Origin: Marichromatium purpuratum 984
GTDB lineage: Bacteria; Pseudomonadota; Gammaproteobacteria; Chromatiales; Chromatiaceae
Assembly (NCBI RefSeq): GCF_000224005.2
Contig: NZ_CP007031.1
Span: forward strand, 3,715,113 to 3,779,112
Direction of reading: 5' to 3'
Length of the DNA stretch: 64,000 bases
Shown: positions 55,364 to 63,995 of the stretch, piece after piece
How the letters are laid out: each line of letters opens with the position of its first letter
Numbering within the stretch: the first letter of the stretch is position 1
The notes under the pieces: generated by a model
The model's database searches: none
What the model was told of the DNA's origin: nothing
Seen by the model: only the letters and a program-made list of their open reading frames with translations
Made by a program: the position numbers and the translations under genes

Positions 55364-55619
55364 AGAAACCCTGCTCGAATTCCCCTGCCGCTTCCCGATC
55401 AAGGCGATGGGCCGCGCCAGCGACGACTTCCAGACGCTGGTCGTCGACATCGTCGAGCGTCATGCCCCCGGCGTCGAGGCCACGGCGATCAGCACCCGTC
55501 CCAGCAACGGCGGCAAGTGGCTGGCGGTGACGGTCACCATCGAGGCGCACAGCAAGGCGCAGCTCGACGCCATCTATGCCGAGCTGACCGCGCACGAGCG
55601 CGTGGTCTGGGCACTGTGA
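55350..55619 (+). CDS. ybeD: YbeD-like DUF493 protein
   Basis: The 89-aa protein has a ferredoxin-like fold similar to ACT/regulatory domains. LLEFPCRFPIKAMGRASDDF and SNGGKWLAVTVTIEAHSKAQLDAIY match YbeD. It begins 14 bases before the end of the aminotransferase and overlaps lipB by four bases (GTGA). Function is not established in the family; linkage to lipB is widespread. Confidence 0.93.
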   Translation: MSDSEETLLEFPCRFPIKAMGRASDDFQTLVVDIVERHAPGVEATAISTRPSNGGKWLAVTVTIEAHSKAQLDAIYAELTAHERVVWAL

Positions 55620-56275
55620 GCGAGGCGGGGGAGGGAGCGCGCCAGCAGACGCTGTTGATCCGGCGGCTGCCGGGGCTGCAGGACTATGCCGCGACCCTGG
55701 AGGCGATGCGTCGCTTCACCGACGCCCGTGACGAGGACTCGCTCGACGAGCTGTGGCTGCTCGAGCACCCGCCGGTGTTCACCCTCGGTCAGGCCGGGCG
55801 CCGCGAGCACCTGCTCGCCACCGGCGACATCCCGGTGGTGCAGGTCGATCGCGGCGGTCAGGTCACCTATCACGGCCCCGGCCAGCTGGTCGCCTATCTG
55901 CTGTTCGATCTGAGACGCGCCGGGATCGGCGTCAAGCGGCTGGTCAACATGCTCGAGCAGACGGTGATCGAGCTGCTGCGCGACTACGGCGTGGATGCCG
56001 AGCGTCGCGACAACGCCCCCGGGGTCTATGTCGCGGGCGCCAAGATCGCCTCGCTCGGGCTGAGGGTGCGCAACGCTCGCAGCTATCACGGGCTGGCGCT
56101 CAACGTCGCCATGGAACTCGAGCCCTTCGACCGGATCAATCCCTGCGGCTACACCGGGCTGGCGATGACCCAGCTCTCGGAGTTCGTCGCCGGGATCGGG
56201 GTGACCGACGTCGCCGGCCGACTGGTCGACACCCTCACGCGGGTGTTCGACCTGGAGCCGCGCTGGGCACGCTGA
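55616..56275 (+). CDS. lipB: lipoyl(octanoyl) transferase
   Basis: The 219-aa cytoplasmic enzyme transfers octanoate from ACP to lipoyl domains. DRGGQVTYHGPGQLVAYLLFDL, the catalytic Lys in VAGAKIASLG and the Cys in NPCGYTGLAMTQL are intact. The GTG start overlaps the ybeD stop. lipA, often next, is absent: cowN follows on the opposite strand. Confidence 0.96.
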   Translation: MSEAGEGARQQTLLIRRLPGLQDYAATLEAMRRFTDARDEDSLDELWLLEHPPVFTLGQAGRREHLLATGDIPVVQVDRGGQVTYHGPGQLVAYLLFDLRRAGIGVKRLVNMLEQTVIELLRDYGVDAERRDNAPGVYVAGAKIASLGLRVRNARSYHGLALNVAMELEPFDRINPCGYTGLAMTQLSEFVAGIGVTDVAGRLVDTLTRVFDLEPRWAR

Positions 56276-56281
56276 ACCGGT

Positions 56282-56572
56282 TCAGCAGCACTCGAGCTCG
56301 ATGCACTCGAGCAGGTGCAACCCGGCATCGTCGTCGTGGTGCTCGAACAGCTCGCGCAGTACGTTGACCTGACTGCCGATCAGGTACAGCCCGTCCTGAC
56401 CGCGCGCCTCGGTCTCGGCGAGCTTGGTCGCGACATAGTCATGCAGCGGTGATGGGTTGGTGTTGTGCTCGATACAGGCGCGGATGCGCTCGATGCAGCC
56501 GTCGACCCGCGACTCACAGTCGATATCGACGAAACTCACATATCTGTCGTTGGTGTGCGTCGTCTCGTTCAA
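56282..56572 (-). CDS. cowN: CowN-like nitrogen-fixation-sustaining protein
   Basis: The 96-aa protein resembles CowN, which sustains nitrogen fixation when carbon monoxide is present. Family features are RYVSFVDIDCESRVDGCIERIR near the N terminus, GLYLIGSQVNVLRELFE and the terminal CIELECC with paired cysteines. The start codon is TTG 56572, with AGAGGG just upstream. No nif gene is in the window. No sigma-54 or NifA site was recognised in the 150 bases upstream. It ends 6 bases from the convergent lipB. Confidence 0.85.
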   Translation of the reverse strand: MNETTHTNDRYVSFVDIDCESRVDGCIERIRACIEHNTNPSPLHDYVATKLAETEARGQDGLYLIGSQVNVLRELFEHHDDDAGLHLLECIELECC

Positions 56573-56724
56573 GGCCCTCTACCTCTGGTGATCGTTCAAC
56601 CTGGGCCACGACCGATCCCGTCGCCATGATCGCGCCGCAATCATGGGCAGCGGCCCGCCGCGACGTGCGGACGGGATCGGCCAGTCGCCTGATCACCCGT
56701 AAGGCAAAAATCGCGCCTTAACCC

Positions 56725-58245
56725 TCAGCGCACCCCGCTCACCGGCCGCATCTCGCGATCGCAGGCGCCGCCGACCCGAGCGATGACGCCGTCTCCGTCG
56801 CGATCACAGTCACTCCCACGGTCGATCACCCGACAGCGGATCTCGAGCGGCTCGCCAGCATCGGCCCAGTGCGGAATCTTGCGATAGCGACCGATGCTGT
56901 CGTCAAGCCGACAACCGGCAGGGATGCCATAGGGGCGACAATCGCTCGGAGCTCGCAGGCTGACCTTGCGCCCGTCGACGACGAAGCCGGGATAGCGGTC
57001 CTCGACCCAGGTGCGATCGCGCGTCTCCAGCTCGTCGAAGCGGAACTGCTTGAAGCGATAACCGGTGCCGACCGTCTCGCCGACCTCGATGCGGGTGTTG
57101 GCGATCACCGCGAAGTCGTCGCCGCTGCGGGCGACGGCGCCGGACATGTACTCGACACGTGGGTGCTCGGGAAAGCACTTGCCCATCGCCGGGGCGTGAT
57201 AGTAGTGACGCACCCGCTTGAGCTTGGCCAGGTCGGTGCCGGGGAAGACCGCGCGCAGGTCGTCGTCGTCACCATAGAGGATGCGTTCGACGTCGCCGAC
57301 GCTCTGCGCATACATCGCCTGCAACTTGGCGAAGCGCGGCTCGTCGGCGAGGTCCGGGCGCAGATAGCAGGCGGTCAGGCCGGAGATCTGGGTGAGGAAC
57401 TCGTCCCAGATGTTGTACTGCGAGACCTTGGAGGCGACCCCCTGGAAGTCGCCGGGGAAGGTACAACCGATGTGTCGCGGACACTGGCCGACGGCACGGT
57501 TGCGGATGGTCAGCGCGACGATGTTGCGCTCACAGGCGCCATAGGCGTTGCAGCCGCGCGCATGATGGCCCTCGAACAGCGCGGTGCGCAGGGTGTAGTC
57601 GAGGTGCTTGGCGCGCGCCAGGGTGGTCAGCGGCAACTCGCCGCGGCGCCTGGCCAGATAATCCTCCCAGGCCCGCTCCAGGGCGCCGCGCCGTCCGCTC
57701 AGCCGGGCATTGGCGCGGGCGCACTCGGAGGAGGCGTGAAAGTCACGGACGATGCGATCGAGCTGACTCGACGCGGCCGGGGGCGTCGCGCCCGGTCGAG
57801 CAGCCGGCGGCGGGGTGAAGAAGGGCGCCTTTTCCATGGCATAGAGCTGACGGACATCGATCACCCCGCGCACCCCGGCCTCACAGTGATGGTTCTCCAC
57901 CTCCAGCCCCTTGCGTCGCTCGATCGCCGCGAGGAAGCGCGCGCGCGCCTCGGGACCGGCACGACGCGGGTCGACCACCACCTCGAAGCCGACATAGGGC
58001 GTGCCCGAGGCATCGGTGAGCGGCGCGCCGTCGCGGATCACCAGACAGGGGATCAGCGAGGTGCCCTGGGCGAGGGTGCCGATCGGCGCCCCGGGGTCGC
58101 CCGGGCGAAAGCGCTCGGCGCTGTAATAGGGCACCTCGACAGGGCCATTGAAGGCATAGAGGGTCATCACCGGGGTGGCGGGGATCCCGGCCCGCACCTG
58201 GACCGAGACGACGAGCAACGCGAGCGCGCCGAGCAGTTTACGCAT
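56725..58245 (-). CDS. uncharacterised exported protein, 506 aa
   Basis: A signal peptide (MRKLLGALALLVVSVQVRAG) is followed by about 480 soluble residues with roughly 15 cysteines, typical of disulfide-bonded periplasmic or extracellular proteins. Segments of note are a Pro/Ala linker (about 150-170), SECARANARLSGRRGALERAW, and a Cys-rich central part (GCNAYGACERN, CPRHIGCTFPGDFQG). The tail contains DRGSDCDRDGDGV, an EF-hand-like acidic loop. ATG 58245 has AGGA 10 bases upstream. It lies 54 bases after the DUF58 gene on the same strand. No family was recognised and no function is proposed. Confidence 0.82.
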   Translation of the reverse strand: MRKLLGALALLVVSVQVRAGIPATPVMTLYAFNGPVEVPYYSAERFRPGDPGAPIGTLAQGTSLIPCLVIRDGAPLTDASGTPYVGFEVVVDPRRAGPEARARFLAAIERRKGLEVENHHCEAGVRGVIDVRQLYAMEKAPFFTPPPAARPGATPPAASSQLDRIVRDFHASSECARANARLSGRRGALERAWEDYLARRRGELPLTTLARAKHLDYTLRTALFEGHHARGCNAYGACERNIVALTIRNRAVGQCPRHIGCTFPGDFQGVASKVSQYNIWDEFLTQISGLTACYLRPDLADEPRFAKLQAMYAQSVGDVERILYGDDDDLRAVFPGTDLAKLKRVRHYYHAPAMGKCFPEHPRVEYMSGAVARSGDDFAVIANTRIEVGETVGTGYRFKQFRFDELETRDRTWVEDRYPGFVVDGRKVSLRAPSDCRPYGIPAGCRLDDSIGRYRKIPHWADAGEPLEIRCRVIDRGSDCDRDGDGVIARVGGACDREMRPVSGVR

Positions 58246-58299
58246 GGGGTCGATTCCTGACAGAGGGTTCACCGGCCAAGCCTCACGGCCGATCCGGAA

Positions 58300-59604
58300 T
58301 TACAGCATACCGGCCCGCTTGATGGCCAAATAGCGGTCGGCGAGCGCCGCCGGCAGCTGCCCCGGGAGCAGGTCGAGCACCTGGACCCCGCGCCGACGCA
58401 GCCGCGCGCAGCGCACCCGCCGCCGCTCGCGCCAATCGCGCAGGGCATGAAAGCGCAGTGCATCCGACAGGTCGCACAACGGCTGGTTCAACGCCCCGTC
58501 CAGCGAGCGCTCGCGCAGATCGGCGAGCAGCAGCAGATGGTCGCGACCGAGCAGTCGCGCCGCCTGCTCCAGTCCCTCTTGATCCTCGTCGCGCCCGCAG
58601 GTGATCAACACCACCAGGGCACGACGGCGCAGCCGTTGTTGCAGCGTGGCGGCGGCGAGCAGTGGGTCGGCCGCCTCCAGCGTCGGCTGCAGGTCGTAGC
58701 AGTCATCGAGCAAGCGGCGCAACGCCGGCTGCCCCTGACGCGGCGGACACCAGCGATGCGTCCCGCCATAGCTCATCAGCCCCACCGCATCGCCCTGGCG
58801 CACCGCCAGAGCGGCCACCAGCAACAAGGCGGCGAGCGCCGCATCGAGGTGTCCGGCGCCAGCGCCGAGATGGCGCATGTGCCGACCGCAGTCGAGCAGG
58901 AACACCAGTTGCTGATCGCGCGACTCACGGTACTCACGCGAGATCGGGCGCTGCGCGCGAGCGCTCGCCTTCCAGTCGATCTGACGCAGCAGATCGCCGG
59001 CACGATAGTCGCGCAGCTGGTGAAAGTCGCCGTCGCTGCCGCGTCGCTGGTGCGGGTGCACCCCGACGCCGAGTCGCGCGTCCTGCGCCGCCAAGGCGAT
59101 CCCGCGACGCAGCGCCGTGAGTGCCGGCACCACCCGCACCCGCTCCGACAAGACGAGCCGGTGCCGACAGCGCCACAGCCCGAGCGACGAGTAGAGCGCC
59201 AGATCGACCCCGGTGAAGACGACATCGCCCCGCGTCACGGGCCGCAGCCGATAGTCCAGACGCGCCTCACCCAGCGGGGACAGCAGCAGACTAGCGGGCA
59301 GCCCGGCGACCTCGAAGGTGGCCGGGTGCAGGTCATGCATCAGCAGCCGCAACCGCCGCCGCGCAGTCGAGCGCACCACCAACCCCACCGCACACCACTC
59401 ACCCTGCGACAGGGTCCCCGGCAGCGTCCGCTCGACCTGCGGCACCGGCGTCCGCCACAGCACCAGGACATCGCCCAGCACGACCACCGCGAGCAGCCCG
59501 CCATAGCCCCACCACAGGGGCCCGGCAGCCGGCCACCAGAGCGCCACCAGAGCGATCAGCGTCCAGCCGACGAACAACCAGGACAGAACAGGGGTCAGAC
59601 GCAT
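58300..59604 (-). CDS. DUF58-domain protein
   Basis: The 434-aa protein has two N-terminal membrane helices (about 5-50), a beta-rich segment and the DUF58 signature FHQLRDYRAGDLLRQIDWKASARAQ. A von Willebrand A-like C-terminal domain follows, with LVFLLDCGRHM as its first strand. The canonical DxSxS metal site is replaced by DCGRH. DUF58 genes usually sit beside a MoxR ATPase and transglutaminase genes; here neither is present and only the repeat island lies upstream. Confidence 0.9.
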   Translation of the reverse strand: MRLTPVLSWLFVGWTLIALVALWWPAAGPLWWGYGGLLAVVVLGDVLVLWRTPVPQVERTLPGTLSQGEWCAVGLVVRSTARRRLRLLMHDLHPATFEVAGLPASLLLSPLGEARLDYRLRPVTRGDVVFTGVDLALYSSLGLWRCRHRLVLSERVRVVPALTALRRGIALAAQDARLGVGVHPHQRRGSDGDFHQLRDYRAGDLLRQIDWKASARAQRPISREYRESRDQQLVFLLDCGRHMRHLGAGAGHLDAALAALLLVAALAVRQGDAVGLMSYGGTHRWCPPRQGQPALRRLLDDCYDLQPTLEAADPLLAAATLQQRLRRRALVVLITCGRDEDQEGLEQAARLLGRDHLLLLADLRERSLDGALNQPLCDLSDALRFHALRDWRERRRVRCARLRRRGVQVLDLLPGQLPAALADRYLAIKRAGML

Positions 59605-59696
59605 CCGTGACTCCGCAGGAAAACCATGGGCAACACGATAACCCAGAGTCGCGCGATTGAAACTCGGCCGATTCGAGGTTCAGGCGGCCAGGTACC
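59605..59696. other. spacer before the second heptamer array
   Basis: Nothing recognisable beyond the presumed DUF58 promoter. No -35/-10 pair stands out. Confidence 0.4.
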
Positions 59697-59920
59697 AGCC
59701 GTCAGCCGTCAGCCATCAGCCATCAGCCATCAGCCATCAGCCGTCAGCCGTCAGCCGTCAGCCGTCAGCCGTCAGCCGTCAGCCGTCAGCCGTCAGCCGT
59801 CAGCCGTCAGCCGTCAGCCGTCAGCCGTCAGCCGTCAGCCGTCAGCCGTCAGCCGTCAGCCGTCAGCCGTCAGCCGTCAGCCGTCAGCCGTCAGCCGTCA
59901 GCCGTCAGCCGTCAGCCGTC
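59697..59920 (-). repeat. 32-unit heptamer tandem array (AGCCGTC)
   Basis: Thirty-two units run in perfect phase: two AGCCGTC, four AGCCATC, then 26 identical AGCCGTC. On the minus strand these read CTGACGG and CTGATGG, the same units as the 38 kb array but in opposite orientation. The 26 identical copies suggest recent expansion. Open frames through it have no start signals. Confidence 0.95.
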
Positions 59921-59928
59921 AGTGAGTG

Positions 59929-60132
59929 TGCGTCCTCGACGACGGCGCCACTTGTCATCGGCTGACGGCTGATCGCTCGGCGCCGCGCCAGCGCGGTCGA
60001 CCGGGCAAAGCGCAGCGTGCCCGGCGAGACCCGGCCACCCTCGGCCAGAGGATTCGAACCGCCAGGGCAGGTCGAATCGCCAAGCCCCAAGGGGTTGCAG
60101 CCGCCGGCAGGCGTGCGACCTCGACGACGGCG
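59929..60132. repeat. 19-bp direct repeats flanking a GC-rich segment
   Basis: TGCGWCCTCGACGACGGCG occurs at 59929-59947 and 60114-60132 with one difference. Between them lie two CTGACGG/CTGATCG heptamers (59962-59975), a GGATTCGAACC motif (60050-60060), and GC-rich short inverted repeats. No gene was found. Confidence 0.75.
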
Positions 60133-60146
60133 TCGCCTTCCGCCTG

Positions 60147-60174
60147 CTGGCGACTGGCGACTGGCGACTGGCGG
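60147..60174 (+). repeat. four-unit heptamer remnant next to mnmE
   Basis: Three CTGGCGA units and one CTGGCGG lie directly before the mnmE stop at 60182. They belong to the same family as the larger arrays. Confidence 0.85.
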
Positions 60175-60181
60175 CTGAACC

Positions 60182-61519
60182 CTACTTGCCGATACAGAAG
60201 CTGGAGAAGATGCGCCCGAGCAGGTCTTCAGAGGTGAAGCGGCCGGTGATCTCGCCGAGCGCGCGCTGGGCGAGGTGGAGTTCCTCGGCGACCAGCTCGG
60301 CGCCGACGCCCGCGGCCTGGGCGCGGGCGGCCGACTCCAGTGCGGCAAGGCCCTGGCGCAAGGCGTCGAGATGGCGACGGCGGGCGGTGAAGGCTCCCTC
60401 GGGACGGGCACCGACCCCGGCAACCGCCTTGAGGTGTTCGCGCAGCAACTCGAGCCCGCGTCCCTCGCGCAGCGACAGCGCGATCTCGGTGGCGCCCTCA
60501 CGCTCGTCGCAACCCGGCTCGGCGCCGGTCAGGTCGATCTTGTTGCGCAACCGGGTGATGCGCACCCCCTCGGGCAGGCTCGCGGCGGTCTCGGGATCCG
60601 GCCCCTGGGTAGCGTCGTAGACCCACAGCACCAGGTCGGCGCGACCGAGCTGCTCGCGGGCACGACGCACCCCCTCGCGCTCGACCGGGTCGTCGCTGTT
60701 GCGGATGCCGGCGGTATCGATGATGCGCAGCGGCAGACCGTCGATCTGGATGTCGCTATGCAGCAGGTCACGGGTGGTGCCGGGGATATCGGTGACGATG
60801 GCGGTGTCGGCCCCGGAGAGGGCATTGAGCAGGCTCGACTTGCCGGCGTTGGGGGCGCCGGCAATCACCACCGAGAGCCCCTCGCGGATACGACAGCCCT
60901 GGTGCGCCTCGGCGAGCACCGCACGGGTCATGGCGATCAGCTCGGCGAGATCGGCGGCGATCCGCGACTCGTCGCCGGGATCGATCTCCTCCTCGCTGAA
61001 GTCGAGCGTGGCCTCGAGATAGGTGCGCAGCCGCACCAGCCGCTCGACCAACGCCTCGATCCGCCGCGAGAAGGCGCCCTGCAGGCTGTTGCCGGCGAGC
61101 CGGGCGGCGAGCGCGGAGGCGCTCTCGATGAGATCGGCGACGGCCTCGGCCTGGGCGAGATCGAGCTTGCCGTTGAGGAAGGCGCGCTCGGTGAACTCGC
61201 CGGGACGCGCTGGGCGGGCGCCGAGTTCGAGACAGCGCTGCAGCAGCAGGTCCATCACCACCGGACCGCCGTGTCCCTGGAGTTCGAGCACGTCCTCGCC
61301 GGTGAAGGAGGCAGGGGCGACGAAGCGCAGCGCGATGCCGGCATCGATGAAGCCACCCGCGGCGTCGCGGAAGACGCCGAAATGGGCCTGACGGGGGGCG
61401 GGTAGGGCGCCGAGCAGGGCGTGGGCGATCGCGGCAACGCCCGCACCGCTGACCCGGACGATACCGACACCCCCGACGCCGGGCGGGGTGGCGACGGCGG
61501 CGATGGTGTCGGCGGTCAT
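60182..61519 (-). CDS. mnmE: tRNA uridine-5-carboxymethylaminomethyl(34) synthesis GTPase
   Basis: The 445-aa GTPase works with MnmG on wobble uridines. The N-terminal folate-binding domain includes SGEDVLELQGHGGP-like sequence (FTGEDVLELQGHGG), and the G domain has G1 GAPNAGKSSLLN, G3 DTAGI and G4 NKID. The C-terminal catalytic tetrapeptide motif CIGK ends the protein. ATG 61519 lies just after the yidC stop. Confidence 0.97.
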   Translation of the reverse strand: MTADTIAAVATPPGVGGVGIVRVSGAGVAAIAHALLGALPAPRQAHFGVFRDAAGGFIDAGIALRFVAPASFTGEDVLELQGHGGPVVMDLLLQRCLELGARPARPGEFTERAFLNGKLDLAQAEAVADLIESASALAARLAGNSLQGAFSRRIEALVERLVRLRTYLEATLDFSEEEIDPGDESRIAADLAELIAMTRAVLAEAHQGCRIREGLSVVIAGAPNAGKSSLLNALSGADTAIVTDIPGTTRDLLHSDIQIDGLPLRIIDTAGIRNSDDPVEREGVRRAREQLGRADLVLWVYDATQGPDPETAASLPEGVRITRLRNKIDLTGAEPGCDEREGATEIALSLREGRGLELLREHLKAVAGVGARPEGAFTARRRHLDALRQGLAALESAARAQAAGVGAELVAEELHLAQRALGEITGRFTSEDLLGRIFSSFCIGK

Positions 61520-61523
61520 CGGG

Positions 61524-63203
61524 TCAGCGCTTCTGCTTGGCCGTGCCAGCACCCTGTTCGATCTGACGGGTGATGTGCCACTGCTGGGCGATCGAGATGA
61601 TGTTGTTGACCGTCCAGTAGAGCACCAGACCCGCCGGGAAGAAGGCGAAGAACACGGTGAAGACGAACGGCAGCGCCATCATGATCTTGGCCTGCATCGG
61701 GTCCGGCGGCGGCGGGTTGAGCTTCTGCTGCACGAACATCGACACGCCCATGATCAACGGCAGGACGTAGTAGGGATCGGGCGCGGAGAGATTGTCGAGC
61801 CAGAGCACGAAGGGCGCCTGCCGCATCTCGACGCTCTCGAGCAGCACCCAGTAGAGCGAGATGAACACCGGGATCTGCACCAGGATCGGCAGACAGCCGC
61901 CGAGCGGGTTGATCTTCTCGGTCTTGTAGAGTTCCATCATCGCCTGGTTGAGGCGCTGCTTGTCGTCGCCGTAGCGATCCTTGATGGCCTGCAGGCGCGG
62001 GGTGAGCTTGCGCATGTTGGCCATCGAGCGATAGCTGGTCTCGGAGAGCTTGAAGAAGGCCAGCTTGATCAGGATGGTGAGCACGATGATCGCCCAGCCC
62101 CAGTTGCCGACCAGGGCGTGGATCTTCTCCAGCACCCAGAAGATCGGCTGCGCGATCACCGTCAGCCAGCCGTAGTCGACCGCCAGCTCGAGTCCGGGGG
62201 CGATGGCGGCGAGGTCGTCCTGCAGCTTGGGACCGACGAACAGCCGGTTGTCGAAGCTGTGGGTGGCGCCCGCGGGGATGCTCACCGCCGGCGAGTACTT
62301 GCCGATGATATAGCGCGAGTCACCGACGACCTTGGTGTAGAAGGTCTCCTGGACCTGACGCGGTGGGATCCACGCGGCCATGAAGTAGTGCTGGATCATC
62401 GCGATCCAGCCATCGGTCACGCTGCGATCGAGCTTGCCGTCGCGCATGTCGTCGAAGGACACCTTCTTGTACTTCTCTTCGGGGCTGTAGTAGACGCCGC
62501 CGGTGAAGGTGTGGACGAAGCTCGGCTCGTTGGGATCGTAGAAGTCGGTGCGCTGGAGCTGGTTGTACTCGCGCGCCACCAGCGCCGCATCGGTGGTGTT
62601 GGTCACCCGCTGCGCGGTGTCGATGACATAGCTGCCACGCTCGAAGGTGTAGACACGCTCGACGGCGACGCCATTCTCGCCCTGCCAGCGCAACACCACC
62701 TGGAGTCGATCCTGGCCGTCCTCGAGCCGGTACTCGGACTGCTCGGCGGTGAATCGCGCCTCGTGGGTCGGCAGCGCGCCGGCCTGCTGGCCGAGCAGTC
62801 CCGACTGGGCGACGAACATGTTCGGCGGCACCGGCTTCATCAGCCGGAACTTGTCTTCGGGGCGCTCGGGCACCACCGCATAGTCGAGCAGCCAGGCGCT
62901 GGAGATGGTCCCGCCCTGGGGCGAGATCTCGAGACGCAGCACGTCGGTCTCGACGACCACGGGCGCGGCGCCGGCGGCGCGCATCTCGGCGCTTATGGCC
63001 GCGGGAGTGGCGGCATCCGGGGTGACGGTGACACTGGGCAGGTCCGCCGGCGCCGAACCGGCCTCACCAGGGAGCATGCCCGTCGACTCGGTCATTGCGA
63101 CCTGCGGCGACTGTGGCCGCCCGTAGTCTTGCATCCAGGCCTCGTAGATCAGGAACGAGACCGCGGCGAGAGCGAGAAACAGGATCAGGCGCACATTATC
63201 CAT
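61524..63203 (-). CDS. yidC: membrane protein insertase YidC
   Basis: The 559-aa inner-membrane insertase has an N-terminal helix ([20 protein letters not shown]), a large periplasmic beta-sandwich (about 60-330) and five C-terminal helices of the 60KD_IMP domain. Conserved stretches are [47 protein letters not shown] and [16 protein letters not shown] 63203 overlaps yidD by 8 bases. Confidence 0.97.
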   Translation of the reverse strand: MDNVRLILFLALAAVSFLIYEAWMQDYGRPQSPQVAMTESTGMLPGEAGSAPADLPSVTVTPDAATPAAISAEMRAAGAAPVVVETDVLRLEISPQGGTISSAWLLDYAVVPERPEDKFRLMKPVPPNMFVAQSGLLGQQAGALPTHEARFTAEQSEYRLEDGQDRLQVVLRWQGENGVAVERVYTFERGSYVIDTAQRVTNTTDAALVAREYNQLQRTDFYDPNEPSFVHTFTGGVYYSPEEKYKKVSFDDMRDGKLDRSVTDGWIAMIQHYFMAAWIPPRQVQETFYTKVVGDSRYIIGKYSPAVSIPAGATHSFDNRLFVGPKLQDDLAAIAPGLELAVDYGWLTVIAQPIFWVLEKIHALVGNWGWAIIVLTILIKLAFFKLSETSYRSMANMRKLTPRLQAIKDRYGDDKQRLNQAMMELYKTEKINPLGGCLPILVQIPVFISLYWVLLESVEMRQAPFVLWLDNLSAPDPYYVLPLIMGVSMFVQQKLNPPPPDPMQAKIMMALPFVFTVFFAFFPAGLVLYWTVNNIISIAQQWHITRQIEQGAGTAKQKR

Positions 63204-63432
63204 GAGTCGATGTCTGCCTTGCTGGGGGAACGGGATCGACGCCGCCGGGGTGCCAGGGGTGGCAACGCAGCACACGGCGTACGGCGAGATAGCTGCCGTA
63301 GACCGGGCCGTGGCACTCGATGGCCTCGATGGCGTAATGGGAACAGGTCGGATAGAAGCGACAACGCGGTCCGAGAAGAGGGCTCAGGACGTACTGATAC
63401 ACGCGAATCAGACCGGTCAGGATTCGGCGCAT
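63196..63432 (-). CDS. yidD: membrane protein insertion efficiency factor YidD
   Basis: The 78-aa amphipathic protein has the family core [29 protein letters not shown] with conserved cysteines, then [12 protein letters not shown]. It overlaps both rnpA (16 bases) and yidC, as in most bacteria. Confidence 0.96.
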   Translation of the reverse strand: MRRILTGLIRVYQYVLSPLLGPRCRFYPTCSHYAIEAIECHGPVYGSYLAVRRVLRCHPWHPGGVDPVPPARQTSTHG

Positions 63433-63806
63433 GGTTGTTTCTTCCTGATGGTTGCCCAGGCACGCTCGAGATGGTCGAACAGTCGCCGATTGGGCAGCGT
63501 CGGTGCGCCACGCGCGCACATGACCACGACATCCACCCCGGGGAGGGCGTGATGGTGGTTCCGGAAGCTTTCGCGGACGAGACGCTTGAGCCGGTTGCGG
63601 TCAACCGCGCGTCGCGCGCACTTCTTGGAGATAGCCAGCCCGAGTCGCGCACGCCCGCTCCCGTTGGGACGGAACAGGACGACGAAGCCCTGTTGTCCAG
63701 CGCGGACGGGATCGCTGAAGACGTGTCGATACTGCGTGGCGCACGTCAACCTTCGCTCACGCGGAAAGGCCTGCTCGGCGCGACCGGCGGAGCGCTCGGG
63801 GTTCAG
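63417..63806 (-). CDS. rnpA: ribonuclease P protein component
   Basis: The protein subunit of RNase P has the RNR motif in [20 protein letters not shown] and the downstream helix-sheet core. The conserved N-terminal part [18 protein letters not shown] begins before any ATG, GTG or TTG. The only plausible start covering it is CTG 63806, which overlaps the rpmH stop as CTGA; this gives 129 aa. TTG 63749 would give 110 aa and lose the N-terminal strand that lines the RNA-binding cleft. The gene identity is certain; the start is inferred. Confidence 0.93.
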   Translation of the reverse strand: MNPERSAGRAEQAFPRERRLTCATQYRHVFSDPVRAGQQGFVVLFRPNGSGRARLGLAISKKCARRAVDRNRLKRLVRESFRNHHHALPGVDVVVMCARGAPTLPNRRLFDHLERAWATIRKKQPCAES

Positions 63807-63937
63807 AGCGCGAGACGCGCGCGGCCCTTGGCGCGACGGGCAGCAAGGACCTTGCGGCCGTTGCGGGTGGCGCTACGCGCACGAAAGCCGTGGGTACGAG
63901 CGCGCTTCAGGCGGCTCGGTTGAAAGGTGCGCTTCAT
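63803..63937 (-). CDS. rpmH: 50S ribosomal protein L34
   Basis: The 44-aa very basic ribosomal protein begins [18 protein letters not shown] and ends [15 protein letters not shown], with the full family consensus. GGAG lies 8 bases before ATG 63937. It starts the rpmH-rnpA-yidD-yidC-mnmE unit. Confidence 0.98.
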   Translation of the reverse strand: MKRTFQPSRLKRARTHGFRARSATRNGRKVLAARRAKGRARLAL

Positions 63938-63989
63938 GGTCGGTACTCCAGGGAGTTTGGAATTGGCAGCACGGGGCGCGTGGCACCCC

Positions 63990-63995
63990 TTTATA
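63990..63995 (-). promoter_or_regulatory. -10-like element of rpmH at the window edge
   Basis: On the minus strand TATAAA lies in TTTTATAAAGG, about 53 bases before the rpmH start. The -35 would be outside the window. dnaA and oriC are expected just beyond. Confidence 0.45.

Noticed and set aside
56573..56724. sigma-54 promoter for cowN
   Set aside because: No GG-N10-GC element with flanking consensus and no NifA TGT-N10-ACA box was found.
59626..59965. Two overlapping repeat-protein frames through the 59.7 kb array
   Set aside because: Same reasoning: 7-mer periodicity gives long open frames in more than one phase, without gene signals.
60045..60065. tRNA T-arm (GGTTCGAATCC on the minus strand)
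   Set aside because: Flanking bases do not form a T stem, anticodon arm or acceptor, so it is not a tRNA.
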